Positions 36,097-44,936 of a DNA stretch of 64,000 bases are shown here, piece after piece. The stretch covers positions 10,202 through 74,201 of the forward strand of contig NZ_JBHYFV010000019.1 of NCBI RefSeq assembly GCF_051859345.1. The letters run 5' to 3'. This stretch comes from Marivita sp051859345. Its GTDB lineage: Bacteria > Pseudomonadota > Alphaproteobacteria > Rhodobacterales > Rhodobacteraceae. The translations under genes were made by a program, and so were the position numbers. Positions within the stretch are counted from its first letter, which is position 1. The number at the start of each line of letters is the position of its first letter. The notes under the pieces were generated by a model. That model saw nothing but the letters and a program-made list of their open reading frames with translations, searched no databases and was not told the DNA's origin.

Positions 36097-36192
36097 GTCG
36101 TTCGACTCCTTCCCGGCGATCCTTGCACGGGCTTGATCAGTGCGGCCTGTCTCTTTCAGTCAATTCAAAGCTCAAAAAAGACATGGCGCGGG

Positions 36193-36225
36193 GGCAAGCT
36201 CTTGCCGAAATCAGCGGAGTGTCAA
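36193..36225 (-). promoter_or_regulatory. Possible mgd promoter with inverted repeat
   Basis: On the minus strand, TTGACA (36225-36220) overlaps the stop of the upstream hydrolase gene, and the perfect inverted repeat GGCAAG-N2-CTTGCC (36193-36206) lies where a -10 element would be. It could be the operator of the mgd operon. The -10 itself is poor. Confidence 0.35.
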
Positions 36226-37055
36226 GAAGCGCCCTGCAGAATTGACTGCATCAGCGGGCTATCTGCTTTGATCAGCCCGTTAATGATGTCAAAATGGTGC
36301 TTTCCGGGGTCCACGATCCTTTCGCAGCCCCAGGCATCAGCCAGCCACTTGGCCTGATCCAGAAACACGGGGCGTTCTTCTGCCCCAACCCAGACCGTCA
36401 CGGGAATCGATGGGGCGTCCATCAGCACAGGGCTTTCTGCCGCGGCGGCGGTTTCGTCCATCTTGAAGTCCTGATTCATCAGCGTCTTCAACAAGGGGCG
36501 CAAATCCGACAGCGGCGAAATGGGCACAGATTTCGCCACCCGCGTCAGCACATCACCCGGCAAGATCCCGGGGTCCAGCATACGCGACACAAGATGCCCA
36601 CCTGCGGAATGCCCGGCCAACCGGATCGGGCCTTCGAACTCTCGGGCAACAACAGTGATCGCGTTTGCGACCTGACGGGTGATGTCGGAAATGCGAACGC
36701 GGGGGCAGAGATCATAGGTCGGCATCGCCACAACCCAACCGTTGTCCAACGCACCTTGCGCAAAATGCGACCAAAGCGATCCGTCGGTCTGGCGCCAGAA
36801 TCCCCCATGCACAAAGACAAAAATGCCCTTTGGCGTGCGATCAGGCAGGAACAGATCCACAACCTCGCGCGTTCCATGGCCATACATCACCCCAAGACGG
36901 GCGCGGCCCAGAACGGACATCTTTCCACGAAATACATCTGCATCCGCACGCCATTGGTCTGGGAAATCTGCCCCGTTCGGGATATGAGGCGCATTAGCAT
37001 AAGCGTCGTTCCAATCCACGTCGCGTCTCCAAAACATCAACACTTGCCAATGCAT
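36222..37055 (-). CDS. Alpha/beta hydrolase, kynurenine formamidase-like
   Basis: 277 residues. The oxyanion-type motif HGGFW near 82-86 and the nucleophile elbow GHSAGGH (Ser near 149) match the animal/fungal type of N-formylkynurenine formamidase. GKHHFDI near the C-terminus supplies the catalytic His. The family hydrolyses N-formylkynurenine to kynurenine and formate. No other tryptophan-catabolic gene is nearby, so another amide or ester substrate is possible. The start is uncertain (37055, or 37037). Confidence 0.8.
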   Translation of the reverse strand: MHWQVLMFWRRDVDWNDAYANAPHIPNGADFPDQWRADADVFRGKMSVLGRARLGVMYGHGTREVVDLFLPDRTPKGIFVFVHGGFWRQTDGSLWSHFAQGALDNGWVVAMPTYDLCPRVRISDITRQVANAITVVAREFEGPIRLAGHSAGGHLVSRMLDPGILPGDVLTRVAKSVPISPLSDLRPLLKTLMNQDFKMDETAAAAESPVLMDAPSIPVTVWVGAEERPVFLDQAKWLADAWGCERIVDPGKHHFDIINGLIKADSPLMQSILQGAS

Positions 37056-37101
37056 GTATCAAGTGTTCCATCTTTGTCAGCATAAAAACCGGAGGGATCC
37101 C

Positions 37102-38577
37102 ATGCTCGACCAGACAACAAACCTCGCCAGCCTGCTCAACGATCCGTCCCTGCTCGAAACGCGGGCTTATGTGAACGGCACCTGGATCGACGGGGACGAT
37201 GGCACCTTCGCCGTCGACAATCCGGCGCGCGGTGACACGATTGCCGAGGTCGCCGACCTGTCGCGTGCGCAGGTGGCCAAGGCCATCGCCGCTGCCGAAA
37301 CCGCGCAAAAGGACTGGGCCAAGTGGACCGGCAAGGAACGCGCAGGTGTGCTGCGCAAATGGTTCGACCTGATGATGGAACACCAGGAGGATCTGGGCAC
37401 GATCCTGACCGCCGAACAGGGCAAGCCCCTGACCGAGGCCAAGGGAGAGATCGCCTATGGCGCGTCCTTCATCGAGTTCTTCGCGGAAGAGGCCAAGCGA
37501 GTCTACGGCGAAACCATTCCCGGCCACCAGCGTGACAAGCGCATCATGGTGATGAAACAGCCCATCGGCGTTGTCGGCTCGATCACGCCCTGGAATTTCC
37601 CCAACGCGATGATCACCCGCAAGGCCGGTCCGGCGCTCGCCGCCGGGTGTAGCTTTGTCGCGCGGCCTGCCGCCGAAACCCCGCTCTCGGCCATCGTGCT
37701 GGGTGTTCTGGCGGAACGTGCTGGCATCCCGGCGGGCGTGTTCAATGTCGTGCCGTCGTCTTCGTCGTCCGAAGTGGGCAAGGAGATGTGCGAGAACCCC
37801 GCGGTGCGCAAGCTGACCTTTACCGGCTCGACCGAAGTGGGTCGCATCCTGCTGCGGCAGGCAGCCGATCAGGTGATGAAATGCTCGATGGAGCTGGGCG
37901 GCAACGCACCCTTCATCGTATTCGACGATGCGGATATCGACGCAGCCGTCGACGGCGCGATCATGTGCAAGTTCCGCAACAACGGCCAGACCTGCGTCTG
38001 TGCCAACCGCATCTACGTTCAGGCGGGCGTTTATGACGCTTTTGCGCAGAAGCTGAAAGAGAAGGTCTCGAAGATGAAAGTCGGCGACGGTCTTGAAGCA
38101 GGAACCGATCTTGGCCCGCTCATCAACTCGGATGCCATCGACAAGGTGCAGGACCACATCAAGGACGCCAAGGCCAAAGGTGCCGAAGTGATCCTGGGTG
38201 AAGAAGATCATCGCAAGGACGGCAATTTCTTTGGCCCGACCATCGTCACCGGTGCCACCAAGGAGATGTCGTTCTCGACCGAAGAAACCTTTGGCCCGCT
38301 CGCTCCGCTCTTCAAGTTCGAGACCGAAGACGATGTGATCGAACTGGCGAATGACACGATCTTCGGCCTTGCCAGCTATTTCTATGCCAAGGATCTGAGC
38401 CGCGTCTACAAGGTGGCCGAAGCGCTGGAATACGGCATCGTCGGTGTAAACACCGGCATCATCTCGTCCGAGGTCGCACCGTTCGGTGGCGTCAAACAAT
38501 CGGGCCTTGGTCGCGAAGGCAGCCATCATGGCATCGAGGAATTCCTCGAAATGAAATATGTCTGCCTGAGCGTCTGA
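37102..38577 (+). CDS. gabD: Succinate-semialdehyde dehydrogenase (NAD(P)+)
   Basis: 491 residues from an ATG with GGAGGG upstream. Aldehyde dehydrogenase motifs: VGSITPWNFPNAMITRK, MELGGNAPFIVFDDAD (general-base Glu) and NNGQTCVCANR (catalytic Cys). The similarity is strongest to GabD, which oxidises succinate semialdehyde to succinate. The NAD-binding KPA motif reads VARPAAETPLSA, with Arg in place of the usual Lys. The gene stands alone, divergent from the hydrolase, and is followed by two perfect palindromes. Confidence 0.88.
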   Translation: MLDQTTNLASLLNDPSLLETRAYVNGTWIDGDDGTFAVDNPARGDTIAEVADLSRAQVAKAIAAAETAQKDWAKWTGKERAGVLRKWFDLMMEHQEDLGTILTAEQGKPLTEAKGEIAYGASFIEFFAEEAKRVYGETIPGHQRDKRIMVMKQPIGVVGSITPWNFPNAMITRKAGPALAAGCSFVARPAAETPLSAIVLGVLAERAGIPAGVFNVVPSSSSSEVGKEMCENPAVRKLTFTGSTEVGRILLRQAADQVMKCSMELGGNAPFIVFDDADIDAAVDGAIMCKFRNNGQTCVCANRIYVQAGVYDAFAQKLKEKVSKMKVGDGLEAGTDLGPLINSDAIDKVQDHIKDAKAKGAEVILGEEDHRKDGNFFGPTIVTGATKEMSFSTEETFGPLAPLFKFETEDDVIELANDTIFGLASYFYAKDLSRVYKVAEALEYGIVGVNTGIISSEVAPFGGVKQSGLGREGSHHGIEEFLEMKYVCLSV

Positions 38578-38581
38578 GGCA

Positions 38582-38626
38582 GCGATTTTTCGAAAAATCG
38601 CATGAGACCCTTCAAAGGGTCTCATG
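38582..38626. repeat. Two adjacent perfect palindromes after gabD
   Basis: The first is GCGATTTTTCGAAAAATCGC (38582-38601). It touches a 12-base inverted repeat, CATGAGACCCTT / AAGGGTCTCATG, with a two-base loop (38601-38626). Neither is followed by a T run, so this may be a mobile-type intergenic repeat or a protein site rather than a standard terminator. Confidence 0.7.
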
Positions 38627-38716
38627 CCGCGCAAGTTCACAAAACTGAATCAAAACTGTCATGCGCGTGTCTTGACTTGGCGGCACCTCCCTCTTGTCAA
38701 TCCAAGGGGGATTTCC

Positions 38717-40885
38717 ATGACATATCGTGCGCTGTGCCTGACATCGGCCATAGCTTTGACTGCCTCGGCTGCGTCCGCCGAGATGAATTTCAACCGCGTC
38801 GCGTCCTTTCCGGTCGTCACAAACATGGCCGAGGGTGAAGACACCTCCCGCGTGTCTAGCGCCGAGATCATTTCGGCCAGTTCCGATGGTATGACGCTGG
38901 TCTATTCCGACAGCCCGCTGAGTGTGATCGGCATGATCGACATCACCGATCCTTCAAACCCGCAGCCCAAGGGCAACGTCACCCTTGAAGGCGGCGAACC
39001 GACAGCGGTGTCCGCACTGGGCAACACGGTGTTTGTCGGCGTGAACACGTCTGAAAGCTACACCGCGCCGTCGGGCTTCCTGTTGCACCTCGATATGGCA
39101 ACCGGTGCTGAGGCCGGGCGCTGCGATCTGGGCGGTCAGCCCGATTCGACCGCCGTTGCAACGGATGCGTCTTTCGTGACAGTGGCGATCGAAAACGAAC
39201 GTGACGAGGATGCAGGCGATGGCCGCGTGCCGCAGATGCCGGCTGGCCATGTGTCGATCATCCCGCTTGATGCAAACGGCATGATGCAGTGCGACGCGCA
39301 GGTCCGTGCTGACGTGACCGGCCTTGCCGCCATCGCGCCTGAAGACCCCGAGCCCGAGTTCGTGGACGTGAACGCCAATGGCGAGATCGTCGTGACGATG
39401 CAGGAAAACAACCACATCGTGGTTCTCTCTCCGACCGGTGAGGTGATCAGCCACTTCTCTGCCGGTTCAGTGGATCTTGAAAATGTCGACGCCACCGACG
39501 AAGGCGCGGCGCTGTTGTTTTCGGAAACCCTGACAAGTGTGCCGCGTGAACCCGATGGCATCCAGTGGATCGACACCGACCATGTCGTGACCGCCAACGA
39601 AGGCGACATGGACGGCGGATCGCGCGGCTTTACCGTGTTCCACAAGGACGGCACCGTCGTTTACGAAAGCGACGCGTCGTTCGAGCATGCCGTGGTCCAG
39701 ATCGGCCATTACCCGGATCGTCGCTCCGACGCCAAGGGTGTTGAGCCCGAAGGCATGGAGTTCGCGGTGTTCGGTGACACGCCCTATGTGTTTCTGCTGG
39801 CAGAGCGCGCATCGGTCATCGGTGTCTACGACATGACTGACCCGGCCAACCCGGTGCTCAAGCAATTGCTGCCTTCGGGCATTTCCCCCGAAGGTGCGGT
39901 TGCCATCCCAAGCCGCAACCTGCTTGCCACTGCCAATGAATTCGACGGGATCGAAGACGGTGCCGCGCGCGCGCATGTGATGATCTACGAATACCAGGAC
40001 GCGCCTGCCTCTTATCCGCACATCACCTCTGCCGGTATGGACACGCTGACCGGCTGGGGTGCGAATTCCGGCATGGTCGCTGACAGCGATGGCACGCTCT
40101 GGGCCGTCAATGACAGCTTCTATGGCTTCCAGCCCACCATCTTCCACATCGACCCAAGCCAGACCCCGGCGCAGATCGTCAAGGCGATCCCGGTCACCCG
40201 TGGCGGTCAACCCGCGCAGTTGATGGACATGGAAGGTATCACGCTGGATGGCGAAGGCGGCTTCTGGGTCGCGTCCGAAGGCCGTCTGGATCGCGGTATC
40301 CTGCATGCGATTTATCACATCAATGGCGATGGCGAGATCGAAACAACCATCCCGGTTCCGGCCGAGTTGCTGGCGGTCGAAACACGTTTCGGTTTCGAAG
40401 GCATCACCAAGATGGGCAATACACTCTGGATGGCGGTTCAACGTGAATGGGCCGACGATCCGGCGAACCATGTCAAGCTGGTCGCCTATGACCTCGACTC
40501 CAAGGAATGGGGTGCCGTGCGCTATGAAAAAGCCGAACCTGCAACTGGCTGGGTCGGTTTGTCGGAAATCACCGCGCATGGCGAACACGTCTACATCATC
40601 GAACGTGACAACCAGATCGGCGCGGCGGCTGTGACCAAGAAAGTGTACCGCGTCGCCCTGTCCGAAATGGTGCCCGCACCGCTGGGTGGCGACCTGCCCG
40701 TCGTGACCAAGGAAGAGGTGTTGGACCTGCTGCCCTACCTGACATCGACAGGCGGCTATGTTCTGGACAAGGTCGAAGGCTTGGCCATCACCGAAGACGG
40801 CACGATGTGGGTGTCCACCGACAATGATGGCGTCGACGAACACTCCGGCGAAACGATGCTGTTTGCCATCGAGGGTGCTCTCTGA
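38717..40885 (+). CDS. Exported esterase-like-activity-of-phytase protein
   Basis: 722 residues from an ATG preceded by AAGGGGG. A Sec signal peptide covers about 1-21 (cleavage after ASA). The first 400 residues look like a beta-propeller (repeated units such as MIDITDPSNPQPKGNVTL and VYDMTDPANPVLKQLL). The rest matches the phytase-like esterase domain (LMDMEGITLDGEGGFWVASEG, FGFEGITKMGNTLWMAVQ). It is probably periplasmic or extracellular and may cleave phosphate esters, with a role in phosphorus supply; the substrate is not known. Confidence 0.8.
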   Translation: MTYRALCLTSAIALTASAASAEMNFNRVASFPVVTNMAEGEDTSRVSSAEIISASSDGMTLVYSDSPLSVIGMIDITDPSNPQPKGNVTLEGGEPTAVSALGNTVFVGVNTSESYTAPSGFLLHLDMATGAEAGRCDLGGQPDSTAVATDASFVTVAIENERDEDAGDGRVPQMPAGHVSIIPLDANGMMQCDAQVRADVTGLAAIAPEDPEPEFVDVNANGEIVVTMQENNHIVVLSPTGEVISHFSAGSVDLENVDATDEGAALLFSETLTSVPREPDGIQWIDTDHVVTANEGDMDGGSRGFTVFHKDGTVVYESDASFEHAVVQIGHYPDRRSDAKGVEPEGMEFAVFGDTPYVFLLAERASVIGVYDMTDPANPVLKQLLPSGISPEGAVAIPSRNLLATANEFDGIEDGAARAHVMIYEYQDAPASYPHITSAGMDTLTGWGANSGMVADSDGTLWAVNDSFYGFQPTIFHIDPSQTPAQIVKAIPVTRGGQPAQLMDMEGITLDGEGGFWVASEGRLDRGILHAIYHINGDGEIETTIPVPAELLAVETRFGFEGITKMGNTLWMAVQREWADDPANHVKLVAYDLDSKEWGAVRYEKAEPATGWVGLSEITAHGEHVYIIERDNQIGAAAVTKKVYRVALSEMVPAPLGGDLPVVTKEEVLDLLPYLTSTGGYVLDKVEGLAITEDGTMWVSTDNDGVDEHSGETMLFAIEGAL

Positions 40886-40915
40886 TCCCTCTCAAGGTCG
40901 ATTGAAGGAACAAAA

Positions 40916-40941
40916 AAAGGCGCGGGACACCCCGCGCCTTT
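40916..40941. terminator. Bidirectional terminator between phytase-like gene and hsp20
   Basis: AAAGGCGCGGG and CCCGCGCCTTT pair around the loop ACAC. An A run before and a T run after make it work in both directions for the two convergent genes. Confidence 0.85.
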
Positions 40942-40963
40942 GTCGTTTCCGGTCCGAATGACG

Positions 40964-41431
40964 TCAGTTGACCGCCTTTGCGTCAAACACGTCTTTTTCG
41001 ACCGCATCCGCCTTGGCAATCGCGATCCGGCGCGGTTTCAACGCTTCGGGAATCTCGCGCTGCAGGTCGATATGCAACATGCCGTTCTCGTGGCTGGCCC
41101 CAACAACCCGAACATGGTCGGCCAGATGGAACCGGCGCTGGAAAGCGCGGGTGGCAATGCCACGGTGCAGGAAGGTGCGGTCTTCGTCCTCATCCACCTT
41201 GTTGGCAGAGACAAGCAATGCGCCGTCCTTGACCTCGACCGTCAGATCGTCGTCCGAGAACCCGGCGACAGCGATCGAGATGCGATAGGCATCGTCTGCA
41301 GTCTTTTCGATGTTGTAGGGTGGGTACGTGGACTGAGAGACCTCGTTGGTCAAAACCCGGTCCATCAGGTCGGCAATTTGGTCAAAGCCGACAGTTGCGC
41401 GGTAAAGCGGTGCGAAATCATATCCTCGCAT
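40964..41431 (-). CDS. Small heat-shock protein Hsp20 (IbpA-like)
   Basis: 155 residues with an alpha-crystallin domain at about 38-130: YPPYNIEKTADDAYRISIAV, FLHRGIATRAFQRRFHLAD and NGMLHIDLQREIPE, followed by the short tail with PRRIAI. It is an ATP-independent chaperone that holds unfolded proteins in the cytoplasm. The start has GGAGG upstream. It ends at a shared terminator. Confidence 0.93.
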   Translation of the reverse strand: MRGYDFAPLYRATVGFDQIADLMDRVLTNEVSQSTYPPYNIEKTADDAYRISIAVAGFSDDDLTVEVKDGALLVSANKVDEDEDRTFLHRGIATRAFQRRFHLADHVRVVGASHENGMLHIDLQREIPEALKPRRIAIAKADAVEKDVFDAKAVN

Positions 41432-41548
41432 AGGTCATCCTCCATTGAGCGATACCAGATGTGACAAGCCTTCCATCGTGGACAGGCTCGGTTCATGGTG
41501 CCAGGCCCCGTTTGGGCATCCCGACGTCATTAATCTGGGAAGGTCAGA

Positions 41549-42385
41549 TCAGGGTTTCAAGAGGTCTGAAACAGGCTCTTGCGGGCGAATGAACTTTGCG
41601 CCGGTGTCCTTGCGTGCGCCCTCTTCGGCGCGGAAAGGCCGAAAGGCCGATCCGACTTCAAAACCGGCACCACCGTCCATCATCGCCAGGATCATGTCGA
41701 TCTGGGCGTCCAGTGGCGCACCCAACGAAACAGGCCTGCCCCCGCTCTTGGCCTTGGACGACACAACGGAAACGATCCGTGGGCCATCCCGGTGAAAGGC
41801 GAAAACCGGTGATCCGGAGCTGCCGAAATCGACCGAGCAAGACAAGATCAGCACGGTCTCTTGCGCCGAAATCACGTCACAGGTGTCCTGCATCGAAGGC
41901 GCTTCAGAGCGGTTGTGCGCGTAAGACACCACACCGACGCTTTCCCCAACGTGAGGGCGTTCTCCGGTCACAAGCGGGATGATCGTCGTGTTGCGCACCG
42001 GGTGCTGCAATTCGATCAGGGCAATGTCGCTATGCACCCGATCCGAGCTGGGTTCTGCATTGAAATCGTAATCCGGATGCGCCACGGCACGCCGCACACG
42101 CCGGTAGGCCGCCGCACGTCCGTTGCGCCAGCCCGCCAGAAATTGGATGTCCTCGGGCGCAAGCAGCGCACCGTCATCGTTGTAAAGGCAGTGCGCAGCG
42201 GTCAGCACCATCTGAGGCGAGATCAGCGATCCGGTGCAAAACGCCTTCCCGGCAAGTTCAAGGCGGCCAACAGCTTCCCATGCGCGACCATCCTGGCGAC
42301 TCTCCATCGAGAACAGCCCGGTGCCCTGTGCTGCGGAAACCGCGGGCAACACGAATAACATGGCCCCAAAGAGCATATGGCGCAC
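41549..42385 (-). CDS. Secreted trypsin-like serine protease
   Basis: 278 residues starting at a GTG with GGAGG six bases upstream. Signal peptide of about 19 residues. The chymotrypsin-fold triad is visible: His in LTAAHC, Asp in DIALIEL, Ser in GSSGSPVF, with cysteines that could form disulfides. It probably acts outside the inner membrane. Substrate preference is not clear. Confidence 0.87.
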   Translation of the reverse strand: MRHMLFGAMLFVLPAVSAAQGTGLFSMESRQDGRAWEAVGRLELAGKAFCTGSLISPQMVLTAAHCLYNDDGALLAPEDIQFLAGWRNGRAAAYRRVRRAVAHPDYDFNAEPSSDRVHSDIALIELQHPVRNTTIIPLVTGERPHVGESVGVVSYAHNRSEAPSMQDTCDVISAQETVLILSCSVDFGSSGSPVFAFHRDGPRIVSVVSSKAKSGGRPVSLGAPLDAQIDMILAMMDGGAGFEVGSAFRPFRAEEGARKDTGAKFIRPQEPVSDLLKP

Positions 42386-42446
42386 AAATCACCTCCAGTT
42401 GGAAACTGAGCTACTGTTCTATTCGGGCAAAAGTGTGACTTTGTCG

Positions 42447-43760
42447 TTAATTTTCTGATATTTGAAAGGCTTTCGGCATTGGCCCGCCGGTGGCCCAATC
42501 CAAGAGCTCAACCGTATGGAGAATGGGAATACCTGTCCCAGAGCCTATTTGCATCATGCAGCCGATATTGCCTGCTGCAATGACATCAGGCTGCTTCGCC
42601 TCTAACGTGTGGATCTTACGCGCCTTGAGTTGTTTTGAAATCTCTGGCTGCATCAGATTGTAGGTGCCCGCTGAACCGCAACACAGATGGCTGTCAGCAG
42701 GTTCCACCACCTCGAACCCTGCAGCCTTGAGCAACGTTTTCGGATGAGTCTTGATCTGCTGGCCGTGCTGAAGACTACAGGCGGCGTGGTAGGCCACCTT
42801 GATGCCGCCATGCACCGTCCTGGCCTGCGCGACACTGTCCTCATCCACCAGTTCGACCAGCACTTCGCTTACATCCCGGGCAATCCCCGACACCCGCGCC
42901 GCATCCTCGGCCAGCGGGTCATTGCGGAACATGTGCCCGTAATCCTTGACCGTCGTGCCACAGCCGCTGGTGTTGATCACAATTGCGTCCAATCCATCGC
43001 CATCCATCTCGCGCGCCCAGGCGTGGATATTGGCGGCCGCCGATACATGGCTTTCGTCGACCTTGCCCATGTGATGCGTCAGCGCCCCGCAACAGCCGGC
43101 GCCCTTGGCAACAACCACCTCGCATCCCAGCCGCGTGAGCAGCCGGATCGTGGCATCGTTGATATCGGTGTTCAGCGCCTTCTGCGCGCAGCCCGTCATC
43201 AGCGCGACCCGCTTTCGACGCGGCTGAGTGGGCGCAAAGCTTTGCGGATCGTCATTGCGGCTCACCGGCGGAATGCGCTTCGGTGCCATCTCCAGCATCG
43301 CCTTCAGCCGCGCATCCGGGATCAGCGGCGCAAAGGGCTTGCCGATCTTCGCCAATAGCAACGCCACCCGAAACCGCGTTGGATAGGGCAGGATGCGCGC
43401 CAAGGTCCAGCGCAGTGCCTTTTCATGCCAGGGCCGGTCATAGTTCTTTTCGATATAGGCCCGCGCGTGATCGACCAGGTGCATGTAATGCACGCCGGAC
43501 GGACAGGTTGTCATGCAGGCGAGACAGGACAGGCAGCGGTCGATATGCTTGACCGTCTTTTCATCCGGCACCCGCTCGTTCTCGAGCATGTCCTTGATCA
43601 GATAAATCCGCCCACGCGGGCTGTCCAATTCGTCGCCCAGCACCTGGTAGGTCGGACAGGTCGCGGTGCAGAACCCGCAATGCACACAGCTGCGCAGAAC
43701 CTCGTTGGAGCGCGAAATGTCCGGGTCGCGCAACTGCGCGTCTGTAAACGTCGTCTGCAT
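42447..43760 (-). CDS. glcF: Glycolate oxidase iron-sulfur subunit
   Basis: 437 residues. Two N-terminal 4Fe-4S motifs (CVHCGFCTATCPTY, CLSCLACMTTCPSG) and two CCG domains (GAGCCGALTHHMG, LCCGSAGTYNLMQP). GlcF passes electrons from the flavin subunits to the respiratory chain when glycolate is oxidised to glyoxylate. It follows glcE by three bases; the order is glcD-glcE-glcF on the minus strand. Confidence 0.94.
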   Translation of the reverse strand: MQTTFTDAQLRDPDISRSNEVLRSCVHCGFCTATCPTYQVLGDELDSPRGRIYLIKDMLENERVPDEKTVKHIDRCLSCLACMTTCPSGVHYMHLVDHARAYIEKNYDRPWHEKALRWTLARILPYPTRFRVALLLAKIGKPFAPLIPDARLKAMLEMAPKRIPPVSRNDDPQSFAPTQPRRKRVALMTGCAQKALNTDINDATIRLLTRLGCEVVVAKGAGCCGALTHHMGKVDESHVSAAANIHAWAREMDGDGLDAIVINTSGCGTTVKDYGHMFRNDPLAEDAARVSGIARDVSEVLVELVDEDSVAQARTVHGGIKVAYHAACSLQHGQQIKTHPKTLLKAAGFEVVEPADSHLCCGSAGTYNLMQPEISKQLKARKIHTLEAKQPDVIAAGNIGCMMQIGSGTGIPILHTVELLDWATGGPMPKAFQISEN

Positions 43761-43763
43761 CTT

Positions 43764-44867
43764 TTACCCCATCAATCCCGCGTTCAGGATGCCTTTCGGA
43801 TCGAACCGTTTCCGCAAACCTTTCGACAGCGTGGCAAGCACCGCCGGTTCAGGTTGAAACTTCGGTTGCCCGCTGCCCCGCACCAGCGTCGCATGCCCGT
43901 CAAACGATCCCAACCGGCCCCGTACGTCCGCCCCTTCCGGCACAAGCGCCCAGATCAGGCCACCACCCAAGTCATAAACCAGCGCCTCGGCCTTGATCGT
44001 CTCGGCCAGCTCTGCGGCCAGAGTGGGGGTGCAGGACACCCGCCAGACATCGCCGGCGACCCCGTGAAACGGCACAATGTCCCGGACCCGGATCCAGGTA
44101 TCGGCAACCGCCTCGGGGTCCCGTTCGATCCGTACCTTGTGGTCAGGGAACAATCCCGCCACCCGCTCCGCGCGATAGGCCACCGACCCGTCAAATCCTT
44201 CGATCCGCAGCATGGTCACAGGTGTCCGGTCCGGCCCAACGGGCAGATGCGCCGCACCGGACACCTCAAACGGTGATCCAAGCGCGGTGGCCATCACACG
44301 CACAGCCTGACCATCGCTCAACCCGTCGATCATCACGCAAGCGGCGGTCTCGGGCTTGGGCAGCACCTTGAGGCTGACCTCGCTCAGAACGCCAAGCGTT
44401 CCCCAGGATCCGCTCATCAACTTCACCAGATCAAAACCGGTGACATTCTTCATCACGCGCCCGCCATTCTTGACCACGGTCCCGGTGCCATCGACATAGC
44501 GCACACCCAGCATGAAGTCCCGACAGGCGCCCACTGACACCCGACGTGGTCCGCTGACATTGGCCGCGACGACACCGCCAATGGTCGGCTCACCGGACGT
44601 GCCCATCAGGCCGCGATGATCCATCGGCTCAAACGCCAGCCGCTGCCCCTCCGCATCCAAAGCCGCTTCGATCTCGGCCAAGGGTGTGCCCGTCTGCGCG
44701 ACAAGGGTCAGCGATCCCGGCTCGTAAAGCGTGATCCCCGACAGCCCCCCGGTTTCCAGCAACTCTCCATTAAGGTTAACGCCCCGCGTTCCCCCACCGC
44801 GCACAGCAATCGGTCCAGAGGCCGATGCAATCATCCCGGCCAGGTCGGCCTCTGTCTCAGGTCTCAT
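43764..44867 (-). CDS. glcE: Glycolate oxidase FAD-binding subunit
   Basis: 367 residues with a PCMH-type FAD domain (PIAVRGGGTRGVN, MGTSGEPTIGGVVAANVSGP) and a shortened C-terminal part. GlcE is the second flavin subunit of glycolate dehydrogenase. It lies between glcD and glcF on the same strand, separated from glcD by a short palindromic repeat. Confidence 0.93.
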   Translation of the reverse strand: MRPETEADLAGMIASASGPIAVRGGGTRGVNLNGELLETGGLSGITLYEPGSLTLVAQTGTPLAEIEAALDAEGQRLAFEPMDHRGLMGTSGEPTIGGVVAANVSGPRRVSVGACRDFMLGVRYVDGTGTVVKNGGRVMKNVTGFDLVKLMSGSWGTLGVLSEVSLKVLPKPETAACVMIDGLSDGQAVRVMATALGSPFEVSGAAHLPVGPDRTPVTMLRIEGFDGSVAYRAERVAGLFPDHKVRIERDPEAVADTWIRVRDIVPFHGVAGDVWRVSCTPTLAAELAETIKAEALVYDLGGGLIWALVPEGADVRGRLGSFDGHATLVRGSGQPKFQPEPAVLATLSKGLRKRFDPKGILNAGLMG

Positions 44868-44880
44868 GGTCTTCTTCTTT

Positions 44881-44931
44881 TCTCAAATATGCCGGGGGAG
44901 TCGCGCAAAGCGCGACGGGGGCAGCGCCCCC
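44881..44931. repeat. Palindromic intergenic repeat between glcD and glcE
   Basis: CTCAAATATGCCGGGGGA leads into GTCGCGC-AAA-GCGCGAC and then GGGGGC-AGC-GCCCCC. I recall this pattern as a common intergenic repeat in Rhodobacteraceae. It lies inside the glc operon, where the two hairpins could affect readthrough or mRNA stability. Confidence 0.6.
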
Positions 44932-44936
44932 AATCC

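Noticed and set aside
36994..38640. 548-codon open frame opposite gabD
   Set aside because: Antisense shadow of a well-supported dehydrogenase gene with a strong ribosome-binding site.
39467..40843. 458-codon open frame opposite the phytase-like gene
   Set aside because: The plus-strand gene has a signal peptide, ribosome-binding site and domain repeats; the opposite frame has none.
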